A DNA stretch of 64,000 bases from a virus: positions 1-64,000 of IMG/VR virus record IMGVR_UViG_3300027996_001813; one strand, given 5' to 3'. Positions 6,415-14,047 of the stretch are shown piece after piece. Every line of letters starts with the position of its first letter. Within the stretch, counting starts at the first letter, position 1. The notes under the pieces are model-generated. The model saw nothing but the letters and a program-made list of their open reading frames with translations, was not told where the DNA came from and did not search any database. The position numbers were made by a program, and so were the translations under genes.

Positions 6415-6714
6415 ATGTACTTACAAGAAACGATCACCGTCCAAAACGATTGGCATAAGAATCGTTTAGAGCTTAGGATAGAAATTCAGTCGGATGATGC
6501 CGATTACGTCTATCGTATGCTCGAAAGAGAAGAGGCCGAGCGATTGCGAGATCATTTAACGCAAATGCTGGAAAAACCTGTGGAATGCTTCCATATCAGG
6601 TGCAAACAAGAAGCGTCTTTTTTGCTTGACGGCAAGAACTTTTGCACTGGCCATTACAATTTACTTCAGGAAGGGCATAAGATTTCGGATCCTTTGCTTG
6701 ACTTTCTAGAATAA
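6415..6714 (+). CDS. Hypothetical protein with Cys/His cluster, 99 aa
   Basis: Acidic helical first half, then CFHIRC and CTGH (near residues 57-62 and 77-80), a plausible zinc site. Not recognised. It is the only rightward gene in a leftward region and has its own leaderless promoter. Another rightward promoter sits over its 3' end. Confidence 0.6.
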   Translation: MYLQETITVQNDWHKNRLELRIEIQSDDADYVYRMLEREEAERLRDHLTQMLEKPVECFHIRCKQEASFLLDGKNFCTGHYNLLQEGHKISDPLLDFLE

Positions 6715-6725
6715 CAGGGTATACT
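6698..6725 (+). promoter_or_regulatory. Promoter of the structured RNA
   Basis: TTGACT (6698-6703), 16 nt, TATACT (6720-6725). No ORF starts behind it; a highly structured stretch does. Confidence 0.6.
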
Positions 6726-6910
6726 CTGTTACCGCGTTGGGAGTAGTGACTTCGCCCAACCCGAGTAGCCGCCTTGAGCGGAGAAGTCACCCCATTCGGG
6801 GTTCCCCAGAGGGGACATAAGTGGCAGGCTTCATCCCTGCCTCCCCGGATACAGTAAGGGGAGAACTGACACTGATGGAATTTTGAGCATAGTAAGGCGT
6901 TTCGCCACAC
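6726..6910 (+). ncRNA. Candidate structured RNA with pseudoknot
   Basis: No ORF. Stem GTTGGG (6736-6741)/CCCAAC (6755-6760) encloses GTGACTTC (6746-6753), which pairs perfectly with GAAGTCAC (6783-6790), so an H-type pseudoknot is predicted. Further hairpins follow in series: CCGC/GCGG (6769-6781), CCCC/GGGG (6790-6801), TCCCC/GGGGA (6803-6815), GGCAGG/CCTGCC (6823-6841) and CTCCCC/GGGGAG (6841-6863). It has its own promoter. I do not recognise the class. Confidence 0.5.
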
Positions 6911-6912
6911 TG

Positions 6913-7401
6913 CTACGATTTTCTAGGAATGGCTTTTTTAAAGCGATTGCCATAGTATCTAAAATTAGGATCTCTAATTGGACCCCCGGTGCTCCTACAG
7001 AGCTTACCGTCTAGAATATTGAGTACGGTGCTCCTAGGGATATTAAATTCTTTCGAGAGTTGTCCACTTGAAAAACCTACGGCATACTTCCTACGAATAC
7101 GTCTAATCACATGAGGGTCATATTTACTCCATGTAAGGTTGCGGTGCTTTTTGTCGCTCATGTTGCTAGCGTGACTACCTTCGTACAAGTGTGCTGGGTT
7201 CACACAGGCACGATTGTCACAAGTATGACATAAGTAAGAAGGATTCACACGCTTCTCGATTTTCCAGCTAACCTGATGAGCACGTACAACCTTACCGTCC
7301 AGCTTAAACTGTCCGTATCCATATCTGTCTTTTCCAGCGGTCCACAACCAGCAGGTATTGACCCCCGGTAGTTTCTGTACCTTGTTCCAAAAGCGATCCA
7401 T
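6913..7401 (-). CDS. HNH homing endonuclease, 162 aa
   Basis: The N-terminus RFWNKVQKL..CWLWTAG and the core YLCHTCDNRACVNPAHLYEG (CDN..C..P.HL) are the HNH pattern of free-standing phage homing nucleases. A C-terminal helix-turn-helix (SGQLSKEFNIPRSTVLNIL) probably adds site recognition. The gene sits between the tRNA and the structured RNA region. It cuts DNA at homologous unoccupied sites to spread itself, by family. Confidence 0.85.
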   Translation of the reverse strand: MDRFWNKVQKLPGVNTCWLWTAGKDRYGYGQFKLDGKVVRAHQVSWKIEKRVNPSYLCHTCDNRACVNPAHLYEGSHASNMSDKKHRNLTWSKYDPHVIRRIRRKYAVGFSSGQLSKEFNIPRSTVLNILDGKLCRSTGGPIRDPNFRYYGNRFKKAIPRKS

Positions 7402-7613
7402 AGTAGCGTGGCGTCCTTACTTCTTTGCTATAAAATAGGACCAGACTAATGTCTGGTCCTTTTAGGGGCGATCTTGTTGCGACCGCTTCCGTCAGCCTGA
7501 CGGCTGTGGTTTTGTCAGGATTGTTGATAGGCTGCCAATCCTGGTTGTCCACTTCTTTACGTTGCCCCTACGAAACCAGCCACGGTCGGGCTCATGGGTC
7601 ATGGCTGGTGTAT
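7402..7613. other. Gene-free structured stretch
   Basis: Holds a strong hairpin at 7438-7459 and a second near 7485-7500 (CCGTCAG/CTGACGG). No gene is convincing. It lies between the tRNA and the HNH gene on a leftward transcript. Confidence 0.45.
7438..7463. terminator. Bidirectional-type hairpin with T-run
   Basis: Perfect 9-bp stem GGACCAGAC/GTCTGGTCC with a TAAT loop. It is followed by TTTTA rightward and TATTTTAT leftward. Confidence 0.65.
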
Positions 7614-7689
7614 TGGTAGCGGGGGTAGGATTCGAACCTACGACCTCCAGATTATGGGTCTGGCGAGCTACCTACTGCTCCACCCCGCG
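7614..7689 (-). tRNA. Initiator-type tRNA-Met (CAT)
   Basis: Read leftward from 7689, the sequence closely follows bacterial initiator tRNA: acceptor CGCGGGG with an unpaired C1 opposite U72, D-stem GAGC/GCTC giving the initiator-type A11-U24 pair, and loop CCCATAA with anticodon CAT. T-arm GTAGG-TTCGAAT-CCTAC and encoded CCA follow. It lacks the usual three G-C pairs next to the anticodon loop (stem CCAGA/TCTGG) and has C33 instead of U33. Phage-encoded initiator tRNAs are rare. Confidence 0.8.
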
Positions 7690-7798
7690 ACACTATGTGT
7701 TTTCAAGTACCTCATTATACGACGAAATACGCCCTATGTCAAGGAAAAACAAGGAAAACATCAATGAGACGGTTTGATACCCGCAAACCCCATTTCTG

Positions 7799-7888
7799 TC
7801 ATTTCAAGCCTTTGGTCTGACTATCCTCTACGTTTAACTTCAGCCACTCAAGCAGTGTATCCAGGGTACTACCCCTCACCTCATGCAT
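7799..7888 (-). CDS. Possible small protein, 29 aa
   Basis: A short frame, MHEVRGSTLDTLLEWLKLN, lies about 25 nt behind a leftward TTGACT-N17-TACTAT promoter (7914-7943). Composition looks protein-like. No family seen and the size makes it uncertain. Confidence 0.3.
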   Translation of the reverse strand: MHEVRGSTLDTLLEWLKLNVEDSQTKGLK

Positions 7889-7913
7889 CGGCAGTCCGTC
7901 TCTGCGTGAGTAT

Positions 7914-7943
7914 TCATAGTACACTCAAACCACAGGAAGTCAA
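7914..7943 (-). promoter_or_regulatory. Leftward promoter at the divergence point
   Basis: Read leftward: TTGACT (7938-7943), about 17 nt, TACTAT. With the rightward promoter at 7969-7997 it marks where transcription diverges, and probably drives the initiator tRNA. Confidence 0.5.
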
Positions 7944-7968
7944 GCTGGAAGTTAAAAAGATTTTTACC

Positions 7969-7997
7969 TTGACAGAGTACGTTTTAAAGCGTATCAT
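7969..7997 (+). promoter_or_regulatory. Leaderless promoter of the 8004-8210 gene
   Basis: TTGACA (7969-7974), 17 nt, TATCAT (7992-7997), 6 nt, ATG at 8004. Confidence 0.7.
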
Positions 7998-8003
7998 TCC
8001 CAC

Positions 8004-8210
8004 ATGAAAGAACAACTAAGACAAGAGATCAATCTTCTATGGGAACAGATCCTACTACAAAAGGAACAAGGGCTCAGTGCTAAGACGGCTGAGGAGCGGC
8101 TGGGCAGGCTTACTGTGATCCTGAGGGACATAGAAACGGCTGATTCTGCTGCCGCTGCTGCGAAACTGGCAGAAGCATCCTACCACGTCACTACGCAGGC
8201 CCTCCGTTAA
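8004..8210 (+). CDS. Hypothetical helical protein, 68 aa, leaderless
   Basis: Predicted almost wholly helical (MKEQLRQEINLLWEQILLQ, then an Ala-rich stretch). Not recognised. First rightward gene of the long rightward block. Confidence 0.65.
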   Translation: MKEQLRQEINLLWEQILLQKEQGLSAKTAEERLGRLTVILRDIETADSAAAAAKLAEASYHVTTQALR

Positions 8211-8243
8211 CTTATAGTGAGTGTGTGTACACCTGTGGTCAAT

Positions 8244-8414
8244 ATGAAGAATCAAGAAGAACGAAGCAATGAAGATGAAACGTACGAATGTTCTTGCTGT
8301 GGTCTCAAAATCGTGGTAGACTCTAGTCACACGAACGCCCTCGCCTACACCTGTCCTGCCTGTCTTTCTACTGGTTGTTCCTGTAAGACTTCTTTTGTTC
8401 TCTATAGGGATTAG
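8244..8414 (+). CDS. Small zinc-ribbon protein, 56 aa
   Basis: CSCCG near the N-terminus and CPAC followed by CSC near the C-terminus suggest a zinc ribbon. An in-frame GTG at 8217 gives nine more residues; the ATG is preferred but not proven. Confidence 0.55.
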   Translation: MKNQEERSNEDETYECSCCGLKIVVDSSHTNALAYTCPACLSTGCSCKTSFVLYRD

Positions 8415-8432
8415 GATTCGCTTAAAAATAAC

Positions 8433-8567
8433 ATGACTACAATCCCTCACGCCGACTTCTATCAAACCCCAGATGGCGACTGGGTTCTCCAAATCGTGGT
8501 TCGTGTAGAAGATGAAGACTTCTCGACTGGCCGTTCTTATGTTGTCTTTTACAGGAAAGTAGCTTGA
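8433..8567 (+). CDS. Small hypothetical protein, 44 aa
   Basis: The frame starts MTTIPHADFYQTPDGDW and reads through a beta-rich VLQIVVRVEDEDF. No family recognised. Its stop overlaps the -35 box of the next promoter. Confidence 0.5.
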   Translation: MTTIPHADFYQTPDGDWVLQIVVRVEDEDFSTGRSYVVFYRKVA

Positions 8568-8591
8568 CTTAGCCGCTAATGCGGCTATACT
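8564..8591 (+). promoter_or_regulatory. Leaderless promoter with palindromic spacer
   Basis: TTGACT (8564-8569) and TATACT (8586-8591) flank the inverted repeat TAGCCGC-TAAT-GCGGCTA (8570-8587), which also covers the start of the -10 box. It probably is an operator. Confidence 0.65.
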
Positions 8592-8596
8592 GTGAC

Positions 8597-8803
8597 ATGT
8601 ACACATCCAAAGACCTCCCCCTGAGGCAACAGAAGATCATCGAGCTACTAGAGGATGGTGGTGCCCCCATGACCGCTAGCGAGATCGCTCTAGAGCTAGA
8701 TACCCAACTCCATCGCACGCAATGCGACCTTTCCTTCCTGATTAACTCTAACTACATCACTCATGGTAGTTTTGGAGAGTATCAGGCTTGCCCTAAACCA
8801 TAA
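8597..8803 (+). CDS. Putative winged-helix-like protein, 68 aa
   Basis: The order 'PLRQQKIIELLEDGGAPMTA' then SEIALELDTQLHRTQCDLSFL and 'YITHG' fits a small winged-helix DNA-binding domain (helix, recognition helix, wing). A role as a transcription regulator is inferred from this. Start at 8597 lies 5 nt behind TATACT; a longer frame begins inside the promoter. Confidence 0.55.
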   Translation: MYTSKDLPLRQQKIIELLEDGGAPMTASEIALELDTQLHRTQCDLSFLINSNYITHGSFGEYQACPKP

Positions 8804-9213
8804 TGGACAACATTGCCATCAAGACCAAACTGGACGAGGTTGAACTCGATGCCATTGTGCAGTCTTTAAAACGAACCAGAAACCAGGACGTACGCCCTCT
8901 CATTAAGAAGCTTAGTGAAAAGCTCAGAAAGGTGCGTTCAAACACCGCTAGGAGCATGATACCGTGTGCGGCCTGCTTAAAAACGTTCAAGTCAAACAGC
9001 GAACTCATTACTCGTCATCACTTAGTTCCTAAAGCGTCATTTGTCTCTAATGAGGAGCGATTGGCCACACAATCAGCAAGACCCACGATTAGGCTCTGCG
9101 TAGAATGTCACAATTTGGTACATCGCGAACTTGGCGATGGACACGAGTTTCGTGGCCCTACTACCCGGCGTCACCTAATTAGGTGGATTCGCTTGAAAAG
9201 AGATAAAATCTAA
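8803..9213 (+). CDS. HNH endonuclease, 136 aa
   Basis: The C-terminal half holds CAAC, 'TRHHLVPKASF' and CVECHNLVHRE, the zinc-stabilised HNH core (C-x2-C, HH, C-x2-C-H-x3-H). The N-terminal third is charged and helical. It begins in a TAATG overlap with the upstream gene. It is either a homing nuclease or a processing nuclease; the tight gene fit leaves both open. Confidence 0.75.
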   Translation: MDNIAIKTKLDEVELDAIVQSLKRTRNQDVRPLIKKLSEKLRKVRSNTARSMIPCAACLKTFKSNSELITRHHLVPKASFVSNEERLATQSARPTIRLCVECHNLVHRELGDGHEFRGPTTRRHLIRWIRLKRDKI

Positions 9214-9461
9214 TGTTCAATCAACACGTAAAAGAACTACTGGAACGCTCTATTGCCACAATCATCGAAGTAAAGCTTAACAGACGTGAGTACAGGACCG
9301 TTCACAAGGCCCTTAATCGCATGTGGCTAACCGAGGATAACGTTCAAAGTCAAGAGGAAAGCGACATGATTTCAGACCTCATGTGTTACAAGTTTGCTCA
9401 ATGCACCTGTACTGGTTTAAGTCATAGGTCTGATTGCGAGTTCCACGTCATCCCGCTGTAA
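9213..9461 (+). CDS. Hypothetical protein, 82 aa
   Basis: Helical, with CTCTG and CEFH near the C-terminus, a possible metal site. Starts in a TAATG overlap with the HNH gene. Not recognised. Confidence 0.55.
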   Translation: MFNQHVKELLERSIATIIEVKLNRREYRTVHKALNRMWLTEDNVQSQEESDMISDLMCYKFAQCTCTGLSHRSDCEFHVIPL

Positions 9462-9507
9462 ATGAATGACAATCGTGTAGAATACGCACCAGCACGGTCA
9501 TCCAAAA

Positions 9508-9693
9508 ATGACAAACAAAAACGACATAAACAACTCGGATAGTGATCTCGTTGGGCGGAAGGTACGCCGAGGTAGAAGCACCAGAACCATCATCAGAATG
9601 TATGATGATATCCCCGGAGGAGTCCGTCTAGACAAGCCCATCGAGGGCTTCGTTTCGTGGAACATTACTGACCTCAAACTGCTCGAAAGATAG
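9508..9693 (+). CDS. Small hypothetical protein, 61 aa
   Basis: Starts MTNKNDINNSDSDLVGRKVR; short beta-rich segment with VRRGRSTRTIIRMYDD. No family seen. Confidence 0.5.
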   Translation: MTNKNDINNSDSDLVGRKVRRGRSTRTIIRMYDDIPGGVRLDKPIEGFVSWNITDLKLLER

Positions 9694-9704
9694 AATTTAA
9701 AGAT

Positions 9705-9848
9705 ATGAAAGTACGAGAATTGATTGAACAATTGTCTCAGCTAGATCCAGAACTTCCTGTGATTGCTGGTGATCCCAACCATCGAGAAGGTGGTTTTTGG
9801 GTTATGAAAACCCATCTCGGTGGCTGGATTTGTCAGCAATACATCTAG
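9705..9848 (+). CDS. Small hypothetical protein, 47 aa
   Basis: The frame MKVRELIEQLSQLDPELPVI resembles a short phage protein type with 'ELI..L..LDP...V'. I have seen that opening in many phage proteins of unknown function. It ends right before the FmdB-like gene. Confidence 0.6.
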   Translation: MKVRELIEQLSQLDPELPVIAGDPNHREGGFWVMKTHLGGWICQQYI

Positions 9849-10043
9849 ATGCCTACATACGAATACAAATGCAGTGCTTGTGATGCTGAGCACGAATTCA
9901 TTCAAAGAATGTCGGAAAACCCCAAGCGTAAGTGCCCATCGTGTGGTAAGATGAAGTTACAACGACAGATCAGCAGGAATGTTGGCGTTATCTTTAAAGG
10001 TGATGGCTTCTACTGCAACGATTACCCCAAAGAAGACAAATGA
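9849..10043 (+). CDS. FmdB-type zinc-ribbon protein, 64 aa
   Basis: MPTYEYKCSACDAEHEF at the start, CPSC near residue 34 and 'GVIFKGDGFYCNDY' at the end match the FmdB family of small zinc-ribbon proteins. The family is named as putative regulatory proteins; its true role is unclear. It overlaps the macrodomain gene by 4 bases. Confidence 0.8.
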   Translation: MPTYEYKCSACDAEHEFIQRMSENPKRKCPSCGKMKLQRQISRNVGVIFKGDGFYCNDYPKEDK

Positions 10044-10465
10044 AACTGATTGAGAAAAACATCCTGGATGTGACTGGCCCTGCCGTCATCTGTCATCAGG
10101 TCAATTGCCTTGGGGTCATGGGTGCTGGGCTTGCCCTTCAAATTCGCAGAGAGTGGGAAAACGTCTACAATGTCTACGTGGACAAGGACGATTGGCAAGT
10201 GGGAGACTGTCAACTGGTAACAATCGGTGACGCTCAATTCGTGGCCAATCTGGCTGGTCAACAGAACGTAGGTGGCGGTGTACAAACGGATTACAACGGA
10301 TTGTGCCAAGCTTTCCGTCAGGCTCGTGACTTCACCAGGGCAAACGACATCCAATTGTACATACCCCACATGATGGGCTGCGGTCTCGCTGGAGGCGATT
10401 GGGACGTTGTTGTCCACATGCTTGAGGATATCGCACCGGAAACAATTATCTGCAAATTGCCTTGA
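10040..10465 (+). CDS. Macrodomain ADP-ribose-binding protein, 141 aa
   Basis: A single macrodomain of usual length. 'DVTGPAVICHQVNCLGVMGAGLA' is the ADP-ribose-binding start (VN, then the G-x-G-A-G loop) and 'IPHMMGCGLAGGDW' is the second binding loop. This layout is that of ADP-ribose-1''-phosphate phosphatases and ADP-ribosyl hydrolases of the ALC1/Poa1 type. It probably removes or hydrolyses ADP-ribose groups. It opens a block with a metallophosphatase, Nudix, NAMPT and NMNAT, so a role in NAD or tRNA-repair by-product handling is likely. Confidence 0.85.
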   Translation: MKLIEKNILDVTGPAVICHQVNCLGVMGAGLALQIRREWENVYNVYVDKDDWQVGDCQLVTIGDAQFVANLAGQQNVGGGVQTDYNGLCQAFRQARDFTRANDIQLYIPHMMGCGLAGGDWDVVVHMLEDIAPETIICKLP

Positions 10466-10755
10466 TGCACGAAAACGCCGAGCGGTTTCTTCAAAACGAA
10501 TTGGCACGAGCGGAGGCTGTAGTAGCTTCTGAAACCGACAACAAAAAACAACATACGCCAACTATTGACAATCACCGTGGACAAGTCATGGCCTTACAGA
10601 AAGCTTTGGCGTGGCTTGAAATGGATAAGCCTAAAGTGGTGACGGTCATAGTTGAGAAGAAACCCGAGGTCGGCGTGATCTTTGGCGGGATCGCTGGCAT
10701 CGTCATCATCATCCTAATTGGGTCTGCTATGGTCGCCTCACTAATACCGTCATGA
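10465..10755 (+). CDS. Membrane-anchored coiled-coil protein, 96 aa
   Basis: An N-terminal helical region (ARAEAVVASETDN) is followed by one membrane segment near the C-terminus (GVIFGGIAGIVIIILIGSAM). The start overlaps the macrodomain stop as TGATG. Function unknown. Confidence 0.6.
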   Translation: MHENAERFLQNELARAEAVVASETDNKKQHTPTIDNHRGQVMALQKALAWLEMDKPKVVTVIVEKKPEVGVIFGGIAGIVIIILIGSAMVASLIPS

Positions 10756-10805
10756 ATTGCAGCAGACCAATTCGCACACATTGCCGCACTAATACTACTG
10801 ATACA

Positions 10806-11528
10806 ATGAAGTTCCTCATCCTTGGCGATGTTCATGCTTTCTGGGAAGACATGAACGTGACGATTGCGAGAGCGATCCGTCAGCACTCTGACATTACGCA
10901 TATTGTCCAGGTGGGGGATTTTGGTTACGGTACATGGCCCCACAGTAAAGATAAGCCATTTAAGGCAAGTAAGAGTTTTCTCTCTCCTGAGGAAATGGAA
11001 GTCTACGACAACGCTGAGAAGCTTTGGATTGACGGCAACCATGAGAACTTTGACATGCTTGAAATGGATGGTGGAGCATGGCAACCCGATTGGACACACA
11101 TGCCGCGAGGTAGTGTGATCGAGGTTGATGGCTATAGAGCTATGTTCTTCGGTGGGGCTGCTTCGATTGACAAGTATCGTCGTGTCGAAGGTTCCTCTTG
11201 GTGGCGACAGGAAGATATTACTTATCAACAGGTTCAAAACACTTTGGACAATGTTGAGGGTACAATCGATGCACTGTTCACCCATGAGCATCCAATGTGT
11301 ATTCCATATTCTGATGATCGCTATAAACGTAATCATACAGAGAGCAAGGGCAATCGGCAACTACTGCAAGCGATTGTAGATAAGTTTCAGCCAAGTTTTT
11401 GCTTTTTTGGGCATCATCATAGCGAAGACCGGGGTATGATTGGTCAGATGGAATGGGCGTGTTGCCCAATCATCGAGTCCAGACTCTACACGATTTGGAC
11501 AGGCGAATCAATCATCACACACTGGTAA
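10806..11528 (+). CDS. Calcineurin-like metallophosphoesterase, 240 aa
   Basis: Motifs in order: GDVHAFW (GD.H) at residue 8, GDFGYG (GD) near 38, GNHENFD (GNHE) near 79, a later 'FTHEHPM' and GHHHSE near 205. These are the metal ligands of the family. It cleaves phosphoester bonds of an unknown substrate. The ATG at 10806 is preferred over an upstream frame start since the family begins at the GDVH strand. Placed in the NAD/ADP-ribose block. Confidence 0.85.
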   Translation: MKFLILGDVHAFWEDMNVTIARAIRQHSDITHIVQVGDFGYGTWPHSKDKPFKASKSFLSPEEMEVYDNAEKLWIDGNHENFDMLEMDGGAWQPDWTHMPRGSVIEVDGYRAMFFGGAASIDKYRRVEGSSWWRQEDITYQQVQNTLDNVEGTIDALFTHEHPMCIPYSDDRYKRNHTESKGNRQLLQAIVDKFQPSFCFFGHHHSEDRGMIGQMEWACCPIIESRLYTIWTGESIITHW

Positions 11529-11530
11529 TC

Positions 11531-11953
11531 ATGACAAAACCCGAAACACCCATGCTCACAGTCGATATCATCATCGAAATTGAAGATGGTATCGTACTGA
11601 TCGAGCGTAAGAATGAGCCCCATGGCTGGGCACTACCGGGAGGTTGCGTTGACGTAGGTGAAACCTGCCAAGACGCTGCCATCCGTGAAGCCAAGGAAGA
11701 AACTGGCTTGAAAATTAACAATGTTGTAGAAGCTGGCATCTATGACGCTCCCGACCGCGATCCGCGAGGTCACGCTGTAAGTATTACACATTACGCTCAA
11801 GCAGAAGGCACTCCTGTTGGTGCTGACGATGCAAAGAATGCGATTGTGATTGATCCGCAAACCGCACTTGATCAATACTACAACGGTACTCTAGTACTGT
11901 GCTTTGATCATAAGCAAATCATTCAAGACTACCTCGATTACACGCAACAGTAA
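11531..11953 (+). CDS. Nudix hydrolase, 140 aa
   Basis: The Nudix box is complete: G-G-C-V-D-V-G-E followed by REAKEETGL, matching G-x5-E-x7-R-E-x2-E-E-x-G. 'WALPGG' precedes it. The family hydrolyses nucleoside diphosphates linked to another group. Given the neighbours (macrodomain, NAMPT, NMNAT), ADP-ribose or NADH is a likely substrate, but the sequence does not decide this. Confidence 0.85.
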   Translation: MTKPETPMLTVDIIIEIEDGIVLIERKNEPHGWALPGGCVDVGETCQDAAIREAKEETGLKINNVVEAGIYDAPDRDPRGHAVSITHYAQAEGTPVGADDAKNAIVIDPQTALDQYYNGTLVLCFDHKQIIQDYLDYTQQ

Positions 11954-12498
11954 TGAATCGGAGCCCCATACAAAACGATGCGTTGTTTTTAGAAGCATTA
12001 CATGCTGGTAAATACACGGTTAATAAGTATAGCGGCAACATCTATAGTGAATATTGTCAATCTGGCAAACGTCCGCGTCCACTGTTACTTAAAGGACGAT
12101 TAACTCGTTATGGATATGTGCAATTGGTTTTTAGAACAATTAGTTCTGATAAACCAGTAGCAATCTATATGCATCGTGCGATTATGGTTGCTGCCCTCAA
12201 TACAGTAATACCAGACGGCAAAACTGTGGATCATGTTAATGGATGTATTCATGATAATGATATTCGTAATCTGCGATTAGCTACTGTTCAAGAACAACAA
12301 TTTAACTCTAAGGCAAAATCTTCCGGATATAAAGGCATTAGTAAAAACAGTAAAAATAGATGGCAGGCCGAAATAAGACATAATGGCAAAGCAATCTATC
12401 TTGGTAATTTTGATAATCCCGTAAAAGCAGCACGAGCATACGACGCTAAAGCTCGTGAATTATTTGGCGAATACGCCAAAACTAACTTCAATGAATAA
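11953..12498 (+). CDS. HNH homing endonuclease with AP2 domain, 181 aa
   Basis: HNH part: 'YMHRAIMVAAL', 'KTVDHVNGCIHDNDIRNLRL' (D-H-x-N...N...NLR). C-terminal AP2 DNA-binding part: 'GYKGISKNSKNRWQAEI', then 'YLGNFDNPVKAARAYDAKAR'. It begins in a TAATG overlap with the Nudix stop and overlaps the NAMPT start by 8 bases, so it was inserted between two NAD genes without a gap. It is visibly more AT-rich than its neighbours. Confidence 0.9.
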   Translation: MNRSPIQNDALFLEALHAGKYTVNKYSGNIYSEYCQSGKRPRPLLLKGRLTRYGYVQLVFRTISSDKPVAIYMHRAIMVAALNTVIPDGKTVDHVNGCIHDNDIRNLRLATVQEQQFNSKAKSSGYKGISKNSKNRWQAEIRHNGKAIYLGNFDNPVKAARAYDAKARELFGEYAKTNFNE

Positions 12499-14047
12499 TT
12501 TTAACATAGTAGCATTTGGATCGGATTCCTACAAGTATTCGCATCACGGTTTTTATCCTGACGGTCTTGAAACCGTTTACTCGTATTGCGAACCGCGAGT
12601 CGGTGCTCGTTTTGATGAGACCGTGTTCTTCGGACTACAGTACATTATCTCGCGTTACCTGACTGGTCAGGTTGTTACGCGAGATAAGATTGAGGAAGCC
12701 GCTGCTATCTGTACGGCACACTTCGGTAGCGAAGAAGTCTTCAACCGCGAAGGCTGGGAATACATTCTCGACAAGTGCCAAGGACGCCTTCCCGTAAGGA
12801 TTACTGCTATCCCCGAGGGGACGGTCGTGCCGACAGGCACAGCACTATTCACTATCGAGAACACCGATCCGCAGGTGCCGTGGCTAACGAACTTCCTGGA
12901 GACTTTGCTTATGCAAATGTGGTCGCCCACGACCGTTGCAAGCTCTAGTCGTAAGGTCAAAAAGATCATCGCTCGCTACCTGGAAGAGACTGGCGACCTT
13001 GCTGGCCTGCCGTTTAAGCTTCATGATTTTGGCATGCGTGGTGTTTCGTCGCTCGAAACTGCCGCACTGTCTGGTGCTGCTCACCTTACGAGTTTCATGG
13101 GCACCGATACCATGGCCGCACTTCCCCTGTTGCGGGACTACTATGGCCCCAAAGCACTTCCCATGTCGATGCGACTGGCAGACAGCAAGACACAATGGGA
13201 TATGCCTGGGTTCTCCATCCCCGCAACAGAGCACTCTGTTATGACTTCGGGTGGACCCGAGGGCGAGGCCGACATTGTACGCAAGGTGCTCACTGCTCAT
13301 CCGACAGGCTTGGTTGCCATCGTCATCGACTCGTTCGATACCATGGGCTTTATTCACAACGTCATCGGCGGCAACGAAGACATTATGGATATGATCCGCA
13401 ATCGCGAGGGAACCGTCGTGTTCCGTCCCGATTCTGGTACGCTCCCCAAGATTGATATTGATGTTTTTGAAGCCCTGGCAGAAGTCTTCGGGACTACTGT
13501 TAACGAGAAAGGCTTCCGAGTTCTGCCAGATTATGTTCGCATGATCCAAGGCGACGGCATTAAGTGGTACGAGTATAAAACACAAGCAGAGAATGACGTA
13601 TGGTGTGACCACTGGGGACACACTGTTGCCGATGTTCTTGAAGCGTTCAAGGTTAACGGTATCTCTGCCGACAACATTGCGTTCGGCTCTGGAGGGGGAC
13701 TCCTCCAAGACTTCACGCGAGACACGCAGTGCTTCGCTATCAAGTGTTCTGCTATGCAAATCAATGGCGAGTGGGTCGATATCTTCAAGCAACCGAAGAC
13801 CGATCCTACAAAGAACTCCAAGCGTGGACGCTTGGGTGTCTTCCGTAACTCACGGGGCGAATTCAAAACCCTTAAGCTGGAGACAGTTCACGAGACCAGA
13901 CTTAAGGAAAACCTATTGCAAGACGTTCTCTATAATGGTGTCCCCATGAACATCATGACGCTCGATGAGATTCGGGTCAACGCCGCACTCCCCGTCACAG
14001 AAACAGACATAATCAAAATCGATGGAACAATTTTGCAATCAACTTAA
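12491..14047 (+). CDS. nadV: Nicotinamide phosphoribosyltransferase, 518 aa
   Basis: It converts nicotinamide and PRPP to NMN. Family features in order: N-terminal 'DSYKYSHHGFYPDG', 'HDFGMRGVSSLETAALSGAAH' near the middle, 'VIDSFDTMGFIHNVIGG', 'VFRPDSG' and 'AFGSGGGLLQ'. Length fits, slightly longer than usual. The start at 12491 is taken as the first ATG that fits the family N-terminus (MNNFNIVAFGSDSYKYSH). It overlaps the next gene, an NMN adenylyltransferase fusion, by 26 bases, and the pair would make NAD+ from nicotinamide in two steps. Related genes are known in T4-like phage KVP40. Confidence 0.95.
   Translation: MNNFNIVAFGSDSYKYSHHGFYPDGLETVYSYCEPRVGARFDETVFFGLQYIISRYLTGQVVTRDKIEEAAAICTAHFGSEEVFNREGWEYILDKCQGRLPVRITAIPEGTVVPTGTALFTIENTDPQVPWLTNFLETLLMQMWSPTTVASSSRKVKKIIARYLEETGDLAGLPFKLHDFGMRGVSSLETAALSGAAHLTSFMGTDTMAALPLLRDYYGPKALPMSMRLADSKTQWDMPGFSIPATEHSVMTSGGPEGEADIVRKVLTAHPTGLVAIVIDSFDTMGFIHNVIGGNEDIMDMIRNREGTVVFRPDSGTLPKIDIDVFEALAEVFGTTVNEKGFRVLPDYVRMIQGDGIKWYEYKTQAENDVWCDHWGHTVADVLEAFKVNGISADNIAFGSGGGLLQDFTRDTQCFAIKCSAMQINGEWVDIFKQPKTDPTKNSKRGRLGVFRNSRGEFKTLKLETVHETRLKENLLQDVLYNGVPMNIMTLDEIRVNAALPVTETDIIKIDGTILQST

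Noticed and set aside
12884-13792. Leftward 302-codon frame
   Set aside because: Antisense to the NAMPT gene, whose protein matches its family along the whole length.
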